From contig CASECZ010000002.1 of assembly GCA_949286725.1 (NCBI GenBank), positions 1-64,000 of the forward strand: DNA of 64,000 nucleotides, read 5' to 3'. The position numbers were made by a program, and so were the translations under genes. Each line of letters begins with the position of its first letter. Within the stretch, counting starts at the first letter, position 1. Shown here one piece after another: positions 48,377 through 58,161 of the stretch. Source of the DNA: an uncultured Clostridia bacterium (GTDB taxonomy: Bacteria; Bacillota; Clostridia; Christensenellales; CAG-917). The notes below the pieces were generated by a model that had not been told where the DNA came from, ran no database searches, and worked only from the letters and a program-made list of their open reading frames with translations.

Positions 48377-49582
48377 TTAACCTATCATTTCGTTTGCGCC
48401 GACCACCGTGTTATCGGGCAAATTGTAGTTGGGCGCGATGACGCTGATTTTCCACTCGCCGGGCTTGCACTCCGAGAGCGTCTCGCCAATCATGCACCCG
48501 TTGCCGATGACCGCGTTCCACCCGACGATGGAGTAACGGATGTCCGCTCCCTCGCCGATGACCGCGCCGGGCATTATTATCGAGCCTTCGATGTACGCGT
48601 TCTTGCCTATGGTCACGGAGTGCGAAATTATGCTGTCCTTGACCGTACCGTGCACGACGGTGCCTTCGGAAATAAGGCAGTTCTGCACTCTGCCCGTAGG
48701 AGAAATGAAGTGCGGCGGTTCCGCCATGTTTCTCGCGTATATCTTCCAGCTGTCGTCGTCGAGGTCGAGGCTGTCTTCGCCCGTGCCGCCGCGCAGGATA
48801 TCCATATTCGCCTCCCACAGAGAGGAGATGGTGCCGACGTCCTTCCAGTAGCCGTTGAACTGATACGCGAACATTCTCTGCCCGTCTGCGAGCATTTTGG
48901 GAATGATGTTCTTGCCGAAATCGTTTTCCGACGTCTTGTCCTCCTCGTCGGCGATGAGGTAACGGCGCAGGACGCTCCACGTGAATATGTAGATACCCAT
49001 CGACGCCTTGGTGCTCTTGGGTTTCTTGGGCTTTTCCTCGAACTCGTAAATCTCGTTGTTCTTTTTGAGATTGAGAATGCCGAAGCGGCTCGCCTCCTGA
49101 ATGGGCACGTCCAGCACGGCTATGGTGCAGTCGGCTTTGTTCTTCTTGTGGGCGGCGAGCATCGCCGCATAATCCATCTTGTAGATGTGGTCACCCGACA
49201 ATAACACCACATAATCGGGGTTATAGTCGTCGATAAACTCGATGTTCTGATAAATGGCGTTGGCGGTGCCCTTGTACCACTCGCCCGATTTCGCTCTCAT
49301 GAACGGGGGCAGAACGAAGATGCCGCCGTTGAGCCTGTCAAGGTCCCACGGCTGACCGTTGCCGATGTACTGGTGCAGCTCGAAGGGACGGTACTGCGTC
49401 AGCACGCCGATGGTATCTATGCCGCTGTTGATGCAGTTCGACAGCGGAAAGTCGATGATGCGGTACTTCGCGGCAAAGGGTACGGCGGGTTTTGCCACGT
49501 CCGTGGTCAGCACGCCGAGACGCGTCCCCTGTCCACCCGCAAGAAGCATCGCAATGCATTCCTTCTTGACGTTGTTTTTCAT
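48377..49582 (-). CDS. glgC: Glucose-1-phosphate adenylyltransferase (ADP-glucose pyrophosphorylase)
   Basis: 401 residues. It makes ADP-glucose from ATP and glucose-1-phosphate, the committed step of glycogen synthesis. Nucleotide-binding [15 protein letters not shown] is near residue 15, with [20 protein letters not shown] next. [14 protein letters not shown] near 125 and [13 protein letters not shown] near 175 carry the substrate-binding lysine. The C-terminal hexapeptide-repeat helix runs from about 285 to the end. The start codon overlaps the glgB stop by one base (TAATG), with AAGGAGG inside glgB. Confidence 0.97.
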   Translation of the reverse strand: MKNNVKKECIAMLLAGGQGTRLGVLTTDVAKPAVPFAAKYRIIDFPLSNCINSGIDTIGVLTQYRPFELHQYIGNGQPWDLDRLNGGIFVLPPFMRAKSGEWYKGTANAIYQNIEFIDDYNPDYVVLLSGDHIYKMDYAAMLAAHKKNKADCTIAVLDVPIQEASRFGILNLKKNNEIYEFEEKPKKPKSTKASMGIYIFTWSVLRRYLIADEEDKTSENDFGKNIIPKMLADGQRMFAYQFNGYWKDVGTISSLWEANMDILRGGTGEDSLDLDDDSWKIYARNMAEPPHFISPTGRVQNCLISEGTVVHGTVKDSIISHSVTIGKNAYIEGSIIMPGAVIGEGADIRYSIVGWNAVIGNGCMIGETLSECKPGEWKISVIAPNYNLPDNTVVGANEMIG

Positions 49583-51471
49583 TATTTTTCCTCCTTATTT
49601 TCCGGTTTGAGGAACATAACCGAATTCGCGGGTATGTTCAGTTTGACAGAATACGGCTGCCCGTGAGCGGGCTTTGCGACGGAACGGAAACTCGGGCGCC
49701 GTTCCTCGTCGCCGCCGTATTTTTTGAGTGCGGAAGTAAGCTCCGCCTTATAGATTTTATTCTCGGGCACGCCCATTACATACTTGTGTCGCGCAACGGG
49801 CGAGAAATTCACCACGCAGATTACGTACTCCCCGTCGGCGGCGCGGCGGATGAAAGACACGATGTTCTGCGTATTGTCGTCGACGACTATCCACCTGAAC
49901 CCCTCGTACGAGCAGTCCAGCTGCCACATCGCCTTGTTTTCGAGATAGAAATTGTTGAGGTCCTTTATGAACTTGCGGAAAGTGCGGTGACGCGGATAAT
50001 CGAGAAGGAACCAGTCCAGTTCCTGCGCAAAGTTCCACTCTATGAACTGCGCAAACTCATTGCCCATAAAGTTGAGTTTCTTGCCCGGGTGTCCCATCAT
50101 AAACCCGTAAAAGGCTTTGAGCCCCTCGAACTTCTGGTCGTAGTCGCCGGGCACTTTGTTTATCATACTCGCCTTGCCGTGCACGACTTCGTCGTGAGAG
50201 ATGGGCAGAATGTAGTTTTCGGAATAGGCGTAAGTGATTGCGAATGTGAGATTGTTGTGATTGTCCTTGCGGAAAAACGGGTCGAGCGACAGATAATGCA
50301 GGCAGTCGTTCATCCAACCCATATTCCATTTGAAATTGAAGCCCAACCCGCCCTGATACGCGGGCAACGTCACCATAGGAAACGCCGTGGACTCCTCCGC
50401 TATCGTCAGCGCGCCGTGGTGCTTGGTGAGGATTGCGGTGTTCATCTTTTGCAGAAACTCTTTTGCTTCGAGGTTGTAGTTGCCGCCGTAACAGTTGGGC
50501 GTCCACTCCCCGTCCTTCCTGCCGTAGTCGAGATACAGCATTGACGCGACGGCGTCGCAACGTATGCCGTCGATGTGGTAGGTGTCGAACCAGAACATCG
50601 CCGCCGAAATGAGGAAACTCTTGACCTCGTTCTTGCCGAAGTCGTAGACCTTGGTGCCCCACTCCTTGTGCTCCCCTTTCTTGGGGTCGGCGTACTCGTA
50701 AAGCGGCGTACCGTCGAACATGGCAAGACCGTGTTCGTCACGCGGGAAATGCGCAAGCACCCAGTCCAGAATGACGCCTATGCCCGCGCGGTGACATCTG
50801 TCCACGAATTCCATAAAATCCTTGGGCGTGCCGTAACGCGACGTCGGTGCGAACATTCCCGTCACCTGATAACCCCAGCTGCCCTCGAAAGGATACTCCG
50901 TCACGGGCATGAGTTCCACGTGCGTGTAGCCCATCTTCTTGACGTAGGGAATGAGTTCGTCGGCGAGCGCGGTATAGTTGAGGAAGTTGCCGTCGGGATA
51001 TCTGCGCCAGCTGCCCACGTGCAGTTCGTATATGTTCATCGGCGAGCCGTACGGATTGTAGTTCTTGCGCTCCGTCATCCACTTCCTGTCCTTCCAGCGG
51101 TAGCCCGAAAGGTCGTAGAGCTTGGATGCGTTTGCGGGTGCGGTTTCGAAATGCAGCCCGTAGGGGTCGCACTTGAACACCGTTTTGCCGTCCTTGCCCG
51201 TCACGGCGTACTTGTAGTTGTCGTACTGTTTCAACCCCTCGACGAACAACGACCATATGCCCGCGTCGCAGGTCATCGGATTGGCGCCCACGTTCCAATT
51301 GTTGAAATCGCCCACCACGGAAACCGCGGAAGCGTTGGGAGCCCAGACGGAAAACTTCCACCCCTCCTTGCCGTCCTCGCAGACGGGCACGGGTGAAAAC
51401 ATCTTTTGCGCCTGATAGTTTGTTCCTTCGTGGAAAAGATAAGTTGCGTAACTGTCCGGATTGTTTGACAT
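49582..51471 (-). CDS. glgB: 1,4-alpha-glucan branching enzyme (GH13)
   Basis: 629 residues. GlgB cuts alpha-1,4 chains and makes alpha-1,6 branches. A CBM48 domain (about 30-115) shows [20 protein letters not shown]. The barrel has [17 protein letters not shown] near residue 232, the nucleophile Asp306 in [10 protein letters not shown], the acid Glu359 in LTIAEEST and [10 protein letters not shown] near 425. First gene of the operon. GGGAAG lies before the ATG and the leader is about 23 nt. Confidence 0.97.
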   Translation of the reverse strand: MSNNPDSYATYLFHEGTNYQAQKMFSPVPVCEDGKEGWKFSVWAPNASAVSVVGDFNNWNVGANPMTCDAGIWSLFVEGLKQYDNYKYAVTGKDGKTVFKCDPYGLHFETAPANASKLYDLSGYRWKDRKWMTERKNYNPYGSPMNIYELHVGSWRRYPDGNFLNYTALADELIPYVKKMGYTHVELMPVTEYPFEGSWGYQVTGMFAPTSRYGTPKDFMEFVDRCHRAGIGVILDWVLAHFPRDEHGLAMFDGTPLYEYADPKKGEHKEWGTKVYDFGKNEVKSFLISAAMFWFDTYHIDGIRCDAVASMLYLDYGRKDGEWTPNCYGGNYNLEAKEFLQKMNTAILTKHHGALTIAEESTAFPMVTLPAYQGGLGFNFKWNMGWMNDCLHYLSLDPFFRKDNHNNLTFAITYAYSENYILPISHDEVVHGKASMINKVPGDYDQKFEGLKAFYGFMMGHPGKKLNFMGNEFAQFIEWNFAQELDWFLLDYPRHRTFRKFIKDLNNFYLENKAMWQLDCSYEGFRWIVVDDNTQNIVSFIRRAADGEYVICVVNFSPVARHKYVMGVPENKIYKAELTSALKKYGGDEERRPSFRSVAKPAHGQPYSVKLNIPANSVMFLKPENKEEK

Positions 51472-51500
51472 AGCACTTCCCGATATTATTTTGTAAAAAT

Positions 51501-51529
51501 ATTATAACAAAGAATAATTCTCCAAACAA
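51501..51529 (-). promoter_or_regulatory. Promoter of the glg operon
   Basis: Minus strand TTGTTT (51524-51529), 17 bp, TATAAT (51501-51506). Predicted +1 near 51494. Confidence 0.75.
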
Positions 51530-51609
51530 GTGGCAAAACGCTTTTTTGACAAATTGCCAAAAAAATTGTTGCAAAATGCGTCGAAATTGTGGGTTTTTGA
51601 CGGAATAAT

Positions 51610-52443
51610 TTACAAATCGGCGCAATCAGAATGCAGAAAACCGCAAGTTGTGCCGACAAAATAAGTTCTGTAAACCGGCGCGACTTTTTCCTGCACGAGC
51701 AGGGCTTTTTCCCTCTCGTCCTCACCGAAAAAGGCGCACACCGCGCTTCCGCTGCCCGACATAACCACGTCGTCCGCGCCCGCCTCGGCGAGCGTCTTTG
51801 CCGCAACGGCGATTTCCGGATTGACGGTGCAGGCGGCAATAAACAGGTCGTTCCTCCCCGTCTGCGGCGCGGCGTCGGCAAGACGCGGATTGTCCGCTCC
51901 GCCCGTTTCGTCGAAAAGCGCGTATGCCTTCGCCGTGTCCACGCGTCCGTCGGGAACGACAATCACCGCGTATCTCTTCACGAAGGGCAACGGCGTTACG
52001 CACTCCCCCGTGCCCGTCACGCGAGCCTCGCCGCCGCGGTACATATACGGCACGTCCGAGCCGAGCGACAAAAGCGTGTCGTCGTCGATTTCGCAGCCTT
52101 TTTCACGCGCGAAAAGTCTTGCAAGCCCCGCGCCGACCGCCGAAGAACCGCCCAGCCCTGCCGACGGCGGTATGCGTTTGACGATTTCGAAAGCATATTC
52201 GCTTTCGCCGTATTTTGCGGAGAGTATGCCGTAACTGCGCTCGACAAGCGGCAACAACAGTTCCGCCCTGAATTCGGGCAAGTCGCTGCGGAATACGAAA
52301 CGCGTCCGCCCGTGTGCTGGCACCGCCGCGATTTCGTCGCACAGGTCGCAGGAACACACCCGCATATCCAGGGTGTGCATTTTGCCGCGTTTGCCCGTCA
52401 CGACAAGGGACAGATTGAGTTTTGCGCCGATTTCCGCCTTCAT
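51610..52443 (-). CDS. ispE: 4-diphosphocytidyl-2-C-methyl-D-erythritol kinase
   Basis: 277 residues from ATG 52443 (MKAEIGAKLNLSL), which matches the family start; an in-frame GTG at 52461 lies across the -10 box. IspE phosphorylates CDP-methylerythritol in the non-mevalonate isoprenoid pathway. It is a GHMP kinase with KRIPPSAGLGGSSAVGAGLA near residue 90 (glycine-rich ATP loop), DVPYMYRGGEARVTG near 135 (catalytic Asp) and VVMSGSGSAVCAFF near 235. The promoter predicts +1 about 2 nt before the ATG and there is no SD. It lies next to the SPOCS-LysM and veg genes, as ispE lies next to veg in Bacillus. Confidence 0.93.
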   Translation of the reverse strand: MKAEIGAKLNLSLVVTGKRGKMHTLDMRVCSCDLCDEIAAVPAHGRTRFVFRSDLPEFRAELLLPLVERSYGILSAKYGESEYAFEIVKRIPPSAGLGGSSAVGAGLARLFAREKGCEIDDDTLLSLGSDVPYMYRGGEARVTGTGECVTPLPFVKRYAVIVVPDGRVDTAKAYALFDETGGADNPRLADAAPQTGRNDLFIAACTVNPEIAVAAKTLAEAGADDVVMSGSGSAVCAFFGEDEREKALLVQEKVAPVYRTYFVGTTCGFLHSDCADL

Positions 52444-52451
52444 TTTGCTAA

Positions 52452-52480
52452 ATTCTACCACATCCCGCCCGCGACTTCAA
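52452..52480 (-). promoter_or_regulatory. Promoter of ispE with +1 next to the ATG
   Basis: Minus strand TTGAAG (52475-52480), 17 bp, TAGAAT (52452-52457). Predicted +1 near 52445. Confidence 0.6.
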
Positions 52481-52503
52481 CCCCGCGACTTCGACAATAT
52501 AAA

Positions 52504-52527
52504 GAAAAACGGCGCACGTCGCGCCGT
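52504..52527 (-). terminator. Terminator after the SPOCS-LysM gene
   Basis: Minus strand ACGGCGC-GACGT-GCGCCGT followed by TTTTCTTT, 24 bp past the stop codon. Confidence 0.85.
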
Positions 52528-52550
52528 CTTTCTCCTCCCCTGCACCCGCG

Positions 52551-54032
52551 TCAGGATACGCTCAGACTTCTGAAATAGATTACGCGGTCGCCTGCGTTGA
52601 GCGGCGTGGTGAGCGCGGGGTTCTGTTTCATCACCTCTTCGGGCGTAGCCGTCAGAGCCTTGCAAACGTCCCACATCTCGTCGCCCTCGGAGGCAATGTA
52701 GAGCGACAACGCCGAAGTGTTCTGTTCCTTTTCCGCACCTACCTCGACGGCACTTATATATTCCGCCTGCGCCGTGCGGTAACAGGTGAGAAGAATTCCG
52801 ACCGTGGCGTCCACGTCGATTTCGCTGCCTCTGCGCGCCTTTGCCGAAACGCTCTCCACCACGCACACGGCTTTGACCGCATCGCCGAAGTCGCCCTCGA
52901 TTTCGAGAGAATACGGCACTTCGGCACGCACGGAGTTCAATCCGTTTTCGTCGCGGTAAACGACGTCGGCGTTGAGCACGCCTTCGACCAGCGCGCCGCC
53001 GTCTGTGATTTCCGCTTTCGCCACGTAACAGCGGGCGTAAGGCACCGCCGCGACGAAGTCGGCAGCGGGTCTGTCGCCTAGCGACGCCGTGCCCGATATT
53101 CTCTCGCTGACGTACTTTATGCCGCCGCAATAGACAAACCGCCTGCTCTGTCTTTGAATTTCGATTTCGTTTGTCAGCATGAACATGTCCGACACGATTT
53201 CGCTCTCGCGGCAGCGAACCACGCCGACACGCAACGCGACTTCGCCTTCGAAACGTATCACGTTCGCGCCCTGCACGCCCGACAACACGATTTTGGAAAA
53301 GCGCACGGACGCGTTCGCATACGCGGTGTCGCCCTCCTCCGCGCCGTCGGCGAGCACCTCTTCGGTGAAGGGAATTTCCATCGACGCGCTCTTGACCTCG
53401 CCGCCTTCCGCGTAAGTAACCGTGGCAAACACGGTCGCCTGAACCGTGACTTTGCCGTTCTGCACGGTCGCATCGGTGACGGAGGCTTGCGCGTCGGCAA
53501 GCAATACGTTTTCCACGTCGCCGACCTCGACCTCTTCGCTCACGGGGACGGAAACGCTCTTGACCGCAACGAGCGAAGGCAACATGACCGTGCCCGCCGT
53601 CTTGTAACATTTCTCGGCGTCCACCAACGCCTCCGTTTCGGTGCGCTGAACCGCGCCCGTCCGCACGGAAACCACGGCGGACAACGTCAGCATATCCCCC
53701 GTCGCTACGTCCGTCTCGACGACGGACACCTCCGCGGTTACGGAATCCGCCGCGGTGAACTCGCCCTCCACCTTTTTGTTGAAATCGGCATTGTAGTCCT
53801 TGCCGCGTACCGCTCCTTCGCGGTCGACGTAAACGAGTCTGAAATTGACTCTGCCCGCGACGTCGGCGTACCCGTCGCCCGCCTCCGCCGAAATCACCTT
53901 GCCGTCCACGGCAAGCGACAATACGTTCGCCACGTCCGCGGCGTCCATACCCGACGGAGAGAACTCCACCACGCGCTCGACCGCGGGTGCGTCAATAATG
54001 TTGCTGGCGTTGAATTTTTCGAATTTGAACAT
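52551..54032 (-). CDS. SPOCS (DUF3794) repeat protein with C-terminal LysM, SipL-like
   Basis: 493 residues from ATG 54032, six bases after GGAGG; the in-frame extension to 54119 has no SD. Three DUF3794/SPOCS-type beta domains can be made out, near residues 25-145, 155-270 and 295-420, seen as YADVAGRVNFRLVYVD, VQATVFATVTYAEGG and LVEGVLNADVVYRDENG. The last 50 residues are a LysM domain (EGDEMWDVCKALTATPEEVM, LNAGDRVIYF). This architecture is that of SipL, which in Clostridioides difficile binds SpoIVA at the forespore surface and is needed for spore coat assembly. A sigma-E-like promoter lies upstream. ispE follows on its own promoter. Confidence 0.88.
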   Translation of the reverse strand: MFKFEKFNASNIIDAPAVERVVEFSPSGMDAADVANVLSLAVDGKVISAEAGDGYADVAGRVNFRLVYVDREGAVRGKDYNADFNKKVEGEFTAADSVTAEVSVVETDVATGDMLTLSAVVSVRTGAVQRTETEALVDAEKCYKTAGTVMLPSLVAVKSVSVPVSEEVEVGDVENVLLADAQASVTDATVQNGKVTVQATVFATVTYAEGGEVKSASMEIPFTEEVLADGAEEGDTAYANASVRFSKIVLSGVQGANVIRFEGEVALRVGVVRCRESEIVSDMFMLTNEIEIQRQSRRFVYCGGIKYVSERISGTASLGDRPAADFVAAVPYARCYVAKAEITDGGALVEGVLNADVVYRDENGLNSVRAEVPYSLEIEGDFGDAVKAVCVVESVSAKARRGSEIDVDATVGILLTCYRTAQAEYISAVEVGAEKEQNTSALSLYIASEGDEMWDVCKALTATPEEVMKQNPALTTPLNAGDRVIYFRSLSVS

Positions 54033-54053
54033 ATCTGCCTCCACTTCACAATA

Positions 54054-54082
54054 AGTGTATGTCGTTCGGCGGACATATATGA
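54054..54082 (-). promoter_or_regulatory. Sigma-E-type (mother-cell) promoter of the SPOCS-LysM gene
   Basis: Minus strand TCATATA (54076-54082; consensus KMATATT, 6 of 7), 14 bp, CATACACT (54054-54061; consensus CATACAHT, 8 of 8). The spacing fits sigma-E. No good sigma-A promoter is present. Predicted +1 near 54047. Confidence 0.7.
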
Positions 54083-54167
54083 AAAAAAGCCTCCGCCCGA
54101 CACCGCGCACTTTTTGCAATAAGATATGCCCCGCCCGAAAAATTTATGTCCGCGGGCAAAACACAGG

Positions 54168-54195
54168 TTTAACCGCCGCGCGACGGGGCAATACT
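54168..54195 (+). promoter_or_regulatory. Putative promoter of veg with +1 on the ATG
   Basis: TTTAAC (54168-54173), 16 bp, AATACT (54190-54195). Seven bases on is ATG 54202. Weaker than the other promoters listed. Confidence 0.4.
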
Positions 54196-54201
54196 TTTTG
54201 T

Positions 54202-54432
54202 ATGCGTGAAATGGGAAAAGGTCTTGCCGAAACGAAATCCCGCGTGGAAAAACTCGTGGGAGTGCCCCTGCTCATGAAAGTCAGCGAAGGCAGAGGCAAA
54301 AGCAAACTGTTGCGCGGAAGCATACTGAAAGTGTTTCCCGCAGTGTTCACCGTGCAGCTCGAAAACGGGGAAACGCGCACGTTTTCCTACTCGGACGTCC
54401 ATACGCGCGGGATACTCTTTTTGGACGAATAA
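54202..54432 (+). CDS. veg: Veg family protein (DUF1021)
   Basis: 76 residues from ATG 54202 (or ATG 54211, MGKGLAETKS). The family pattern is clear: LAETKSRVEKLVGVPLLMKVSEGRGKSKLLRG followed by GSILKVFPAVFTVQL and RTFSYSDVHTRGI. Bacillus Veg is abundant, is linked to biofilm regulation and spore outgrowth, and is adjacent to ispE in that genome, as here. No SD precedes either ATG. It is transcribed divergently from the SPOCS-LysM gene and convergently with the subtilase gene. Confidence 0.92.
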   Translation: MREMGKGLAETKSRVEKLVGVPLLMKVSEGRGKSKLLRGSILKVFPAVFTVQLENGETRTFSYSDVHTRGILFLDE

Positions 54433-54466
54433 GCCCTCCTTATCTTCCTTACCGGACGAGAGTCCG

Positions 54467-54498
54467 AAAAAACGCCGTTTGCATAAACGGCGTTTTTT
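54467..54498. terminator. Bidirectional terminator between veg and the subtilase gene
   Basis: AAAAAACGCCGTTT-GCA-TAAACGGCGTTTTTT. Confidence 0.9.
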
Positions 54499-54548
54499 CT
54501 GTATGATTTTGACTTTTCAAGTTCTGTTTTTGCCGAAATCGGCGGAAA

Positions 54549-56642
54549 TCATTTCTTCCTTATCGGCGACGGCGGATTGTCGTCGGAAGCCGCTGCGTCG
54601 GACGTCGCGGTCGCGCGGACGGCTTTTTGTCTGCGCTTGCGGACAATGCACGCGCCTATCACCGCAAACTGCACAACCCATATTCCCAGCGCGCACCACA
54701 CGGGTATCATATTGGGGTGCTCGGCATATGAGCGGAAGTTCACCGTGAACGTGCCGTTGACCGTGCCGCCGTCATACACCGCGACGATTTTGTATTCGCC
54801 GAACCCTTCGTCGGGTGTGAACTCGAAGGCGTAATCCATATCGCTCGCCCCTGCGGGGGGAATGAACTGCGCCGCGATTTCGCCGTTGACGTACCACGTC
54901 ACGGTTTTGGGCGCAACGTCTTCGAGCGTGGTTATCGTCAGCGTGATGCCGCCTTTGCCGTACAGGTCGTAAGAACGGGGTATCGACGTGTTCCTGCCGC
55001 TGACGTAGTCGGTGCTGCCGACGTAATCCTCGGGCACGATGTACATTCTGTCGTAAAGCGGCGAGGCGTAACTTATCCTGAACGCGGCAGTCTCCGTCGT
55101 GTACGTCTGTCCGTCCACGGTCAAGGATGCGAACACTTTGAATATGCCCTCCTCCTCAAAGAGGTATTCGAGGGTCTTGCCTTTGCCCGCCGTCACGGAC
55201 GACACCAGCGTCTGCACGGTCTTGTCGTCGTCTTTGGTTTCCGTATAGCGTTGCAGCGTCCAGACTATATCCGCGTCGTGAACGGGGTCTGTGTCGCCGT
55301 AGGGCGTGGTGTTGGCGATGAAGGTCACGCTCGACCTGCCGTTTTCGCGCAGGGTGCATTTCGTGAGTGCGGTTTCCTTGGTAAGGTCGATTGCGCTTCC
55401 GCCGTACGTCTTTGCCGAAAGTTTAAGTCCGTCGACGGGCAGATACTCTCCCTCGAAATCGGAATAATCGGCACTTATGAGATTGTGAATTTCAAGCCGT
55501 TTGTAGGAGATGCCGTCCTTTGCCTGCACCGTGGGGTCTCCTTCGTTCAGCGTCGTCAAAAGGCGCGTCAGCACGGTGGCGCGGGGCATTGCTTCGCCGG
55601 TCGCCGCCCTGTCGGCGCGGAAACGCAGTTTCAGAAGAGCCGCCGCAACGGACACCATGGGCGCGGCAAGCGAAGTGCCGCTGTTTTCGGAATTCTGCAC
55701 GAAAGTGCCGTTGACCGACGAGGTCATTATGTTTTCGCCGGGGGCGAACAGGTCGTACGCCGACCCGTAGTTGGTCGTCGAATGGTACGTCGCGTTGTCC
55801 GCCGACGCCATTACACCCACGACTCCGTCGTATGCCGCGGGATAATATTTCTTGCTATTGCTTGACGTCGCGTCGTTGCCCGCCGCGGCGACCACCGTCG
55901 CCTTGGTCACGGCTTCCTGCACGGCTTCTATCATCGCCGTGTTGTTCTCCCAGCCCGTGGCGCACATAGACATATTGACAACGTCCGCACCCCCCTCGTC
56001 GTCGACCGCGTGGTTGACCGCCTCGACAAGACTTGCCGACGCGAACTTGTTGACGTTGGGCGTGTCCTTGTCCTCCGTCATGTCGTCGGCTATTTCCTTG
56101 GGATAGGACGCCTTTACGGGATAGAGTTTGATGTAGTCTTCAAGCCCGAGTTCCTTTATCATCACGGCCATTATGCTCGCGACGCGGGTGCCGTGATAGT
56201 CCGCGGTTTCGTCCTCGAACGCGCCGAGCTGCTCCGCCGTGGGCGACTTGTTGAACGCCGCATAATACGAACAGTACCCTCGCACGTTCCCGTTTGCGTC
56301 ACGCAGGAGCAAATCGTCGAAAAGCCCGTTGTTCTTGTTGATGCCCGTGTCGATGACGGCAATGATAACGGGCTCCGCGTCTGCCGCCTGCAAGGCGGGC
56401 AACATGTACTGCGCCACATACTGTTTCAACCCCGCGAGGTTGAGTTCGTCGGACGCCATATACCAGAGAGTGTCTGCGTCGATGCCGCCCCACTCCGCCG
56501 CGGTGACCGCGTCTTCCGTCGCGCTCTGCTCGGCGTACGCCGTCGGAGCGACGGGCGCAAACCCCGCCGCAAACGCGCACACCGCAAGCAACACTGCCAG
56601 CGTGAACGCAACGGATAATCTCAATTTCCCTGTTCTTGTCAT
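54549..56642 (-). CDS. Membrane-anchored subtilisin-like (S8) serine protease
   Basis: 697 residues from ATG 56642, after CAAGG; a GTG two codons earlier is the alternative. A Sec signal peptide (about 1-37, ending PTAYA) is followed by a prodomain-like stretch, then the catalytic triad Asp98 (VIAVIDTGINKN), His150 (DYHGTRVAS) and Ser324 (NSGTSLAAPMVS); the oxyanion Asn is in VVAAAGNDA near 256. About residues 400-640 are two or three beta-sandwich domains. A single membrane helix (CALGIWVVQFAVIGACIV) near 645-665 and a basic cytoplasmic tail (RKRRQK) anchor it. It is therefore an ectoenzyme. It follows gltX by 57 bp. Confidence 0.9.
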   Translation of the reverse strand: MTRTGKLRLSVAFTLAVLLAVCAFAAGFAPVAPTAYAEQSATEDAVTAAEWGGIDADTLWYMASDELNLAGLKQYVAQYMLPALQAADAEPVIIAVIDTGINKNNGLFDDLLLRDANGNVRGYCSYYAAFNKSPTAEQLGAFEDETADYHGTRVASIMAVMIKELGLEDYIKLYPVKASYPKEIADDMTEDKDTPNVNKFASASLVEAVNHAVDDEGGADVVNMSMCATGWENNTAMIEAVQEAVTKATVVAAAGNDATSSNSKKYYPAAYDGVVGVMASADNATYHSTTNYGSAYDLFAPGENIMTSSVNGTFVQNSENSGTSLAAPMVSVAAALLKLRFRADRAATGEAMPRATVLTRLLTTLNEGDPTVQAKDGISYKRLEIHNLISADYSDFEGEYLPVDGLKLSAKTYGGSAIDLTKETALTKCTLRENGRSSVTFIANTTPYGDTDPVHDADIVWTLQRYTETKDDDKTVQTLVSSVTAGKGKTLEYLFEEEGIFKVFASLTVDGQTYTTETAAFRISYASPLYDRMYIVPEDYVGSTDYVSGRNTSIPRSYDLYGKGGITLTITTLEDVAPKTVTWYVNGEIAAQFIPPAGASDMDYAFEFTPDEGFGEYKIVAVYDGGTVNGTFTVNFRSYAEHPNMIPVWCALGIWVVQFAVIGACIVRKRRQKAVRATATSDAAASDDNPPSPIRKK

Positions 56643-56699
56643 AAGCACCTTGGTTGGTCGGGCAAACCCCGACGGATTGTGTCAATTGCCCCTTCGGGG

Positions 56700-58148
56700 T
56701 TACTCTGCCTTTTCGAGCAGCCCCTCCGAAAAACGCAGTCTGCGCAGGCTCTCTTCCTTGCCCAGAACCGCCGCCATTTCGATGGCTCCGCCCGGCGTCA
56801 CGGGCTGACCCGTAAGCGCGACGCGCATACTGAACATAACCTGTCCGCTCTTCATTCCCGCGCGTTCGGCAGCGGCGACAACCGCCTCCTTGATTGCGGT
56901 TTCGTTCCACTCGTCGACGGCTTCAACCGCCTCAATCGACACTTTAACGGCTTGTTTTGCCACATTCAAGTCCACTTTCATCTTCTGATGAACGTACATA
57001 TTGAGGTCGTATTCACCGAACTCGGCAAGAAAATCTATCTTGTCGGGGATTTCGGACAGTATGTCGACGCGGGTTTGCATGAGTTGTGCGATGATGCGGT
57101 CGTCGTACTTTCCGCCGACCTTGCTCTTGGCAATATACGGTGCGCTCACGCGGTAGAACTCCTCTTCGCTCATGGCGCGCAGATATTCGCCGTTGAGCCA
57201 GCGCATCTTGGTCTCGTCGAATATGGAACTGCTGATGGACAGTCCGTCCACGTCGAACTGCTCTATCATCTCGTCCATCGTCATTTTTTCCATATTGGAT
57301 TTGGGGCACCACCCCAAAAGCGCGATGTAGTTGACTATCGCCTGCGGCAGATATCCCTTTGCGAGGAAGTCCTCGAAGTTGGCGTCGCCGAAGCGTTTGG
57401 AGAGTTTGCGCGAGGCGTCCTTCATTATGGGCGGCAGGTGCATATAGCGGGGTCTCTCCCACCCGAAGGCGTCGTAGATGAGGTTGTATTTGGGCGTCGA
57501 CGAGAGATACTCCGTGCCGCGTATGACGTGCGTTATGCCCATGAGGTGGTCGTCGACTACGTTTGCGAAATTGTACGTCGGCATTCCGTCCGATTTCAGA
57601 AGCACGCCGTCCTCGATGTCCTCCGACGACACGGAAATCTCGCCGAACACCATATCCGTGTAGGACGAAACCACACCCTCGGGCACCTTCTGGCGTATGA
57701 CGTACGGCTCGCCCGCGTCAAGCCTCGCCTTCACCTCGTCGGCAGAGAGGTTGCGGCAATGTTTGTCGTAGGTGTGCGTGCCGTTCTCGCCGTGCAGACT
57801 TTCCAGCCTCTCCTTGGAGCAGAAACAGTAATACGCACCGCCGAGTTCCACCAGTTTTTCGGCGTACTCGCGGTATATTCCCATTCTCAGGCTCTGAATG
57901 TACGGTCCGCAGCCGCCGTCGCGGTCGGGACCTTCGTCGTAGTCTATGCCCGCCGTCGCAAGCGTGCGGTACACCATATCCACCGCGCCTTCCACCATAC
58001 GTTCCCTGTCGGTGTCCTCTATGCGCAGTATGAATTTCCCGCCGTTATGCCGCGCGAAAAGATAGGCGTAAAGCCCCGTGCGTAAATTGCCGATGTGCAT
58101 AAAGCCCGTGGGTGACGGTGCAAATCTGGTCCTAACCGTTTTGTCCAT
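56700..58148 (-). CDS. gltX: Glutamyl-tRNA synthetase
   Basis: 482 residues, the normal GluRS size. The class I signatures are FAPSPTGFMHIGNLRTGLY at the N-terminus (HIGN variant) and RKLSKRFGDANF near residue 250 (KLSKR form of KMSKS). FILRIEDTDRERM near 40 and the MHLPPIMKDASRKLS approach are typical. Whether it also charges tRNA-Gln for the transamidation route cannot be read here. AGGAGAT precedes the ATG, 13 bp after the radC stop, so the two are co-transcribed. Confidence 0.96.
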   Translation of the reverse strand: MDKTVRTRFAPSPTGFMHIGNLRTGLYAYLFARHNGGKFILRIEDTDRERMVEGAVDMVYRTLATAGIDYDEGPDRDGGCGPYIQSLRMGIYREYAEKLVELGGAYYCFCSKERLESLHGENGTHTYDKHCRNLSADEVKARLDAGEPYVIRQKVPEGVVSSYTDMVFGEISVSSEDIEDGVLLKSDGMPTYNFANVVDDHLMGITHVIRGTEYLSSTPKYNLIYDAFGWERPRYMHLPPIMKDASRKLSKRFGDANFEDFLAKGYLPQAIVNYIALLGWCPKSNMEKMTMDEMIEQFDVDGLSISSSIFDETKMRWLNGEYLRAMSEEEFYRVSAPYIAKSKVGGKYDDRIIAQLMQTRVDILSEIPDKIDFLAEFGEYDLNMYVHQKMKVDLNVAKQAVKVSIEAVEAVDEWNETAIKEAVVAAAERAGMKSGQVMFSMRVALTGQPVTPGGAIEMAAVLGKEESLRRLRFSEGLLEKAE

Positions 58149-58161
58149 TTTATCTCCTGAA

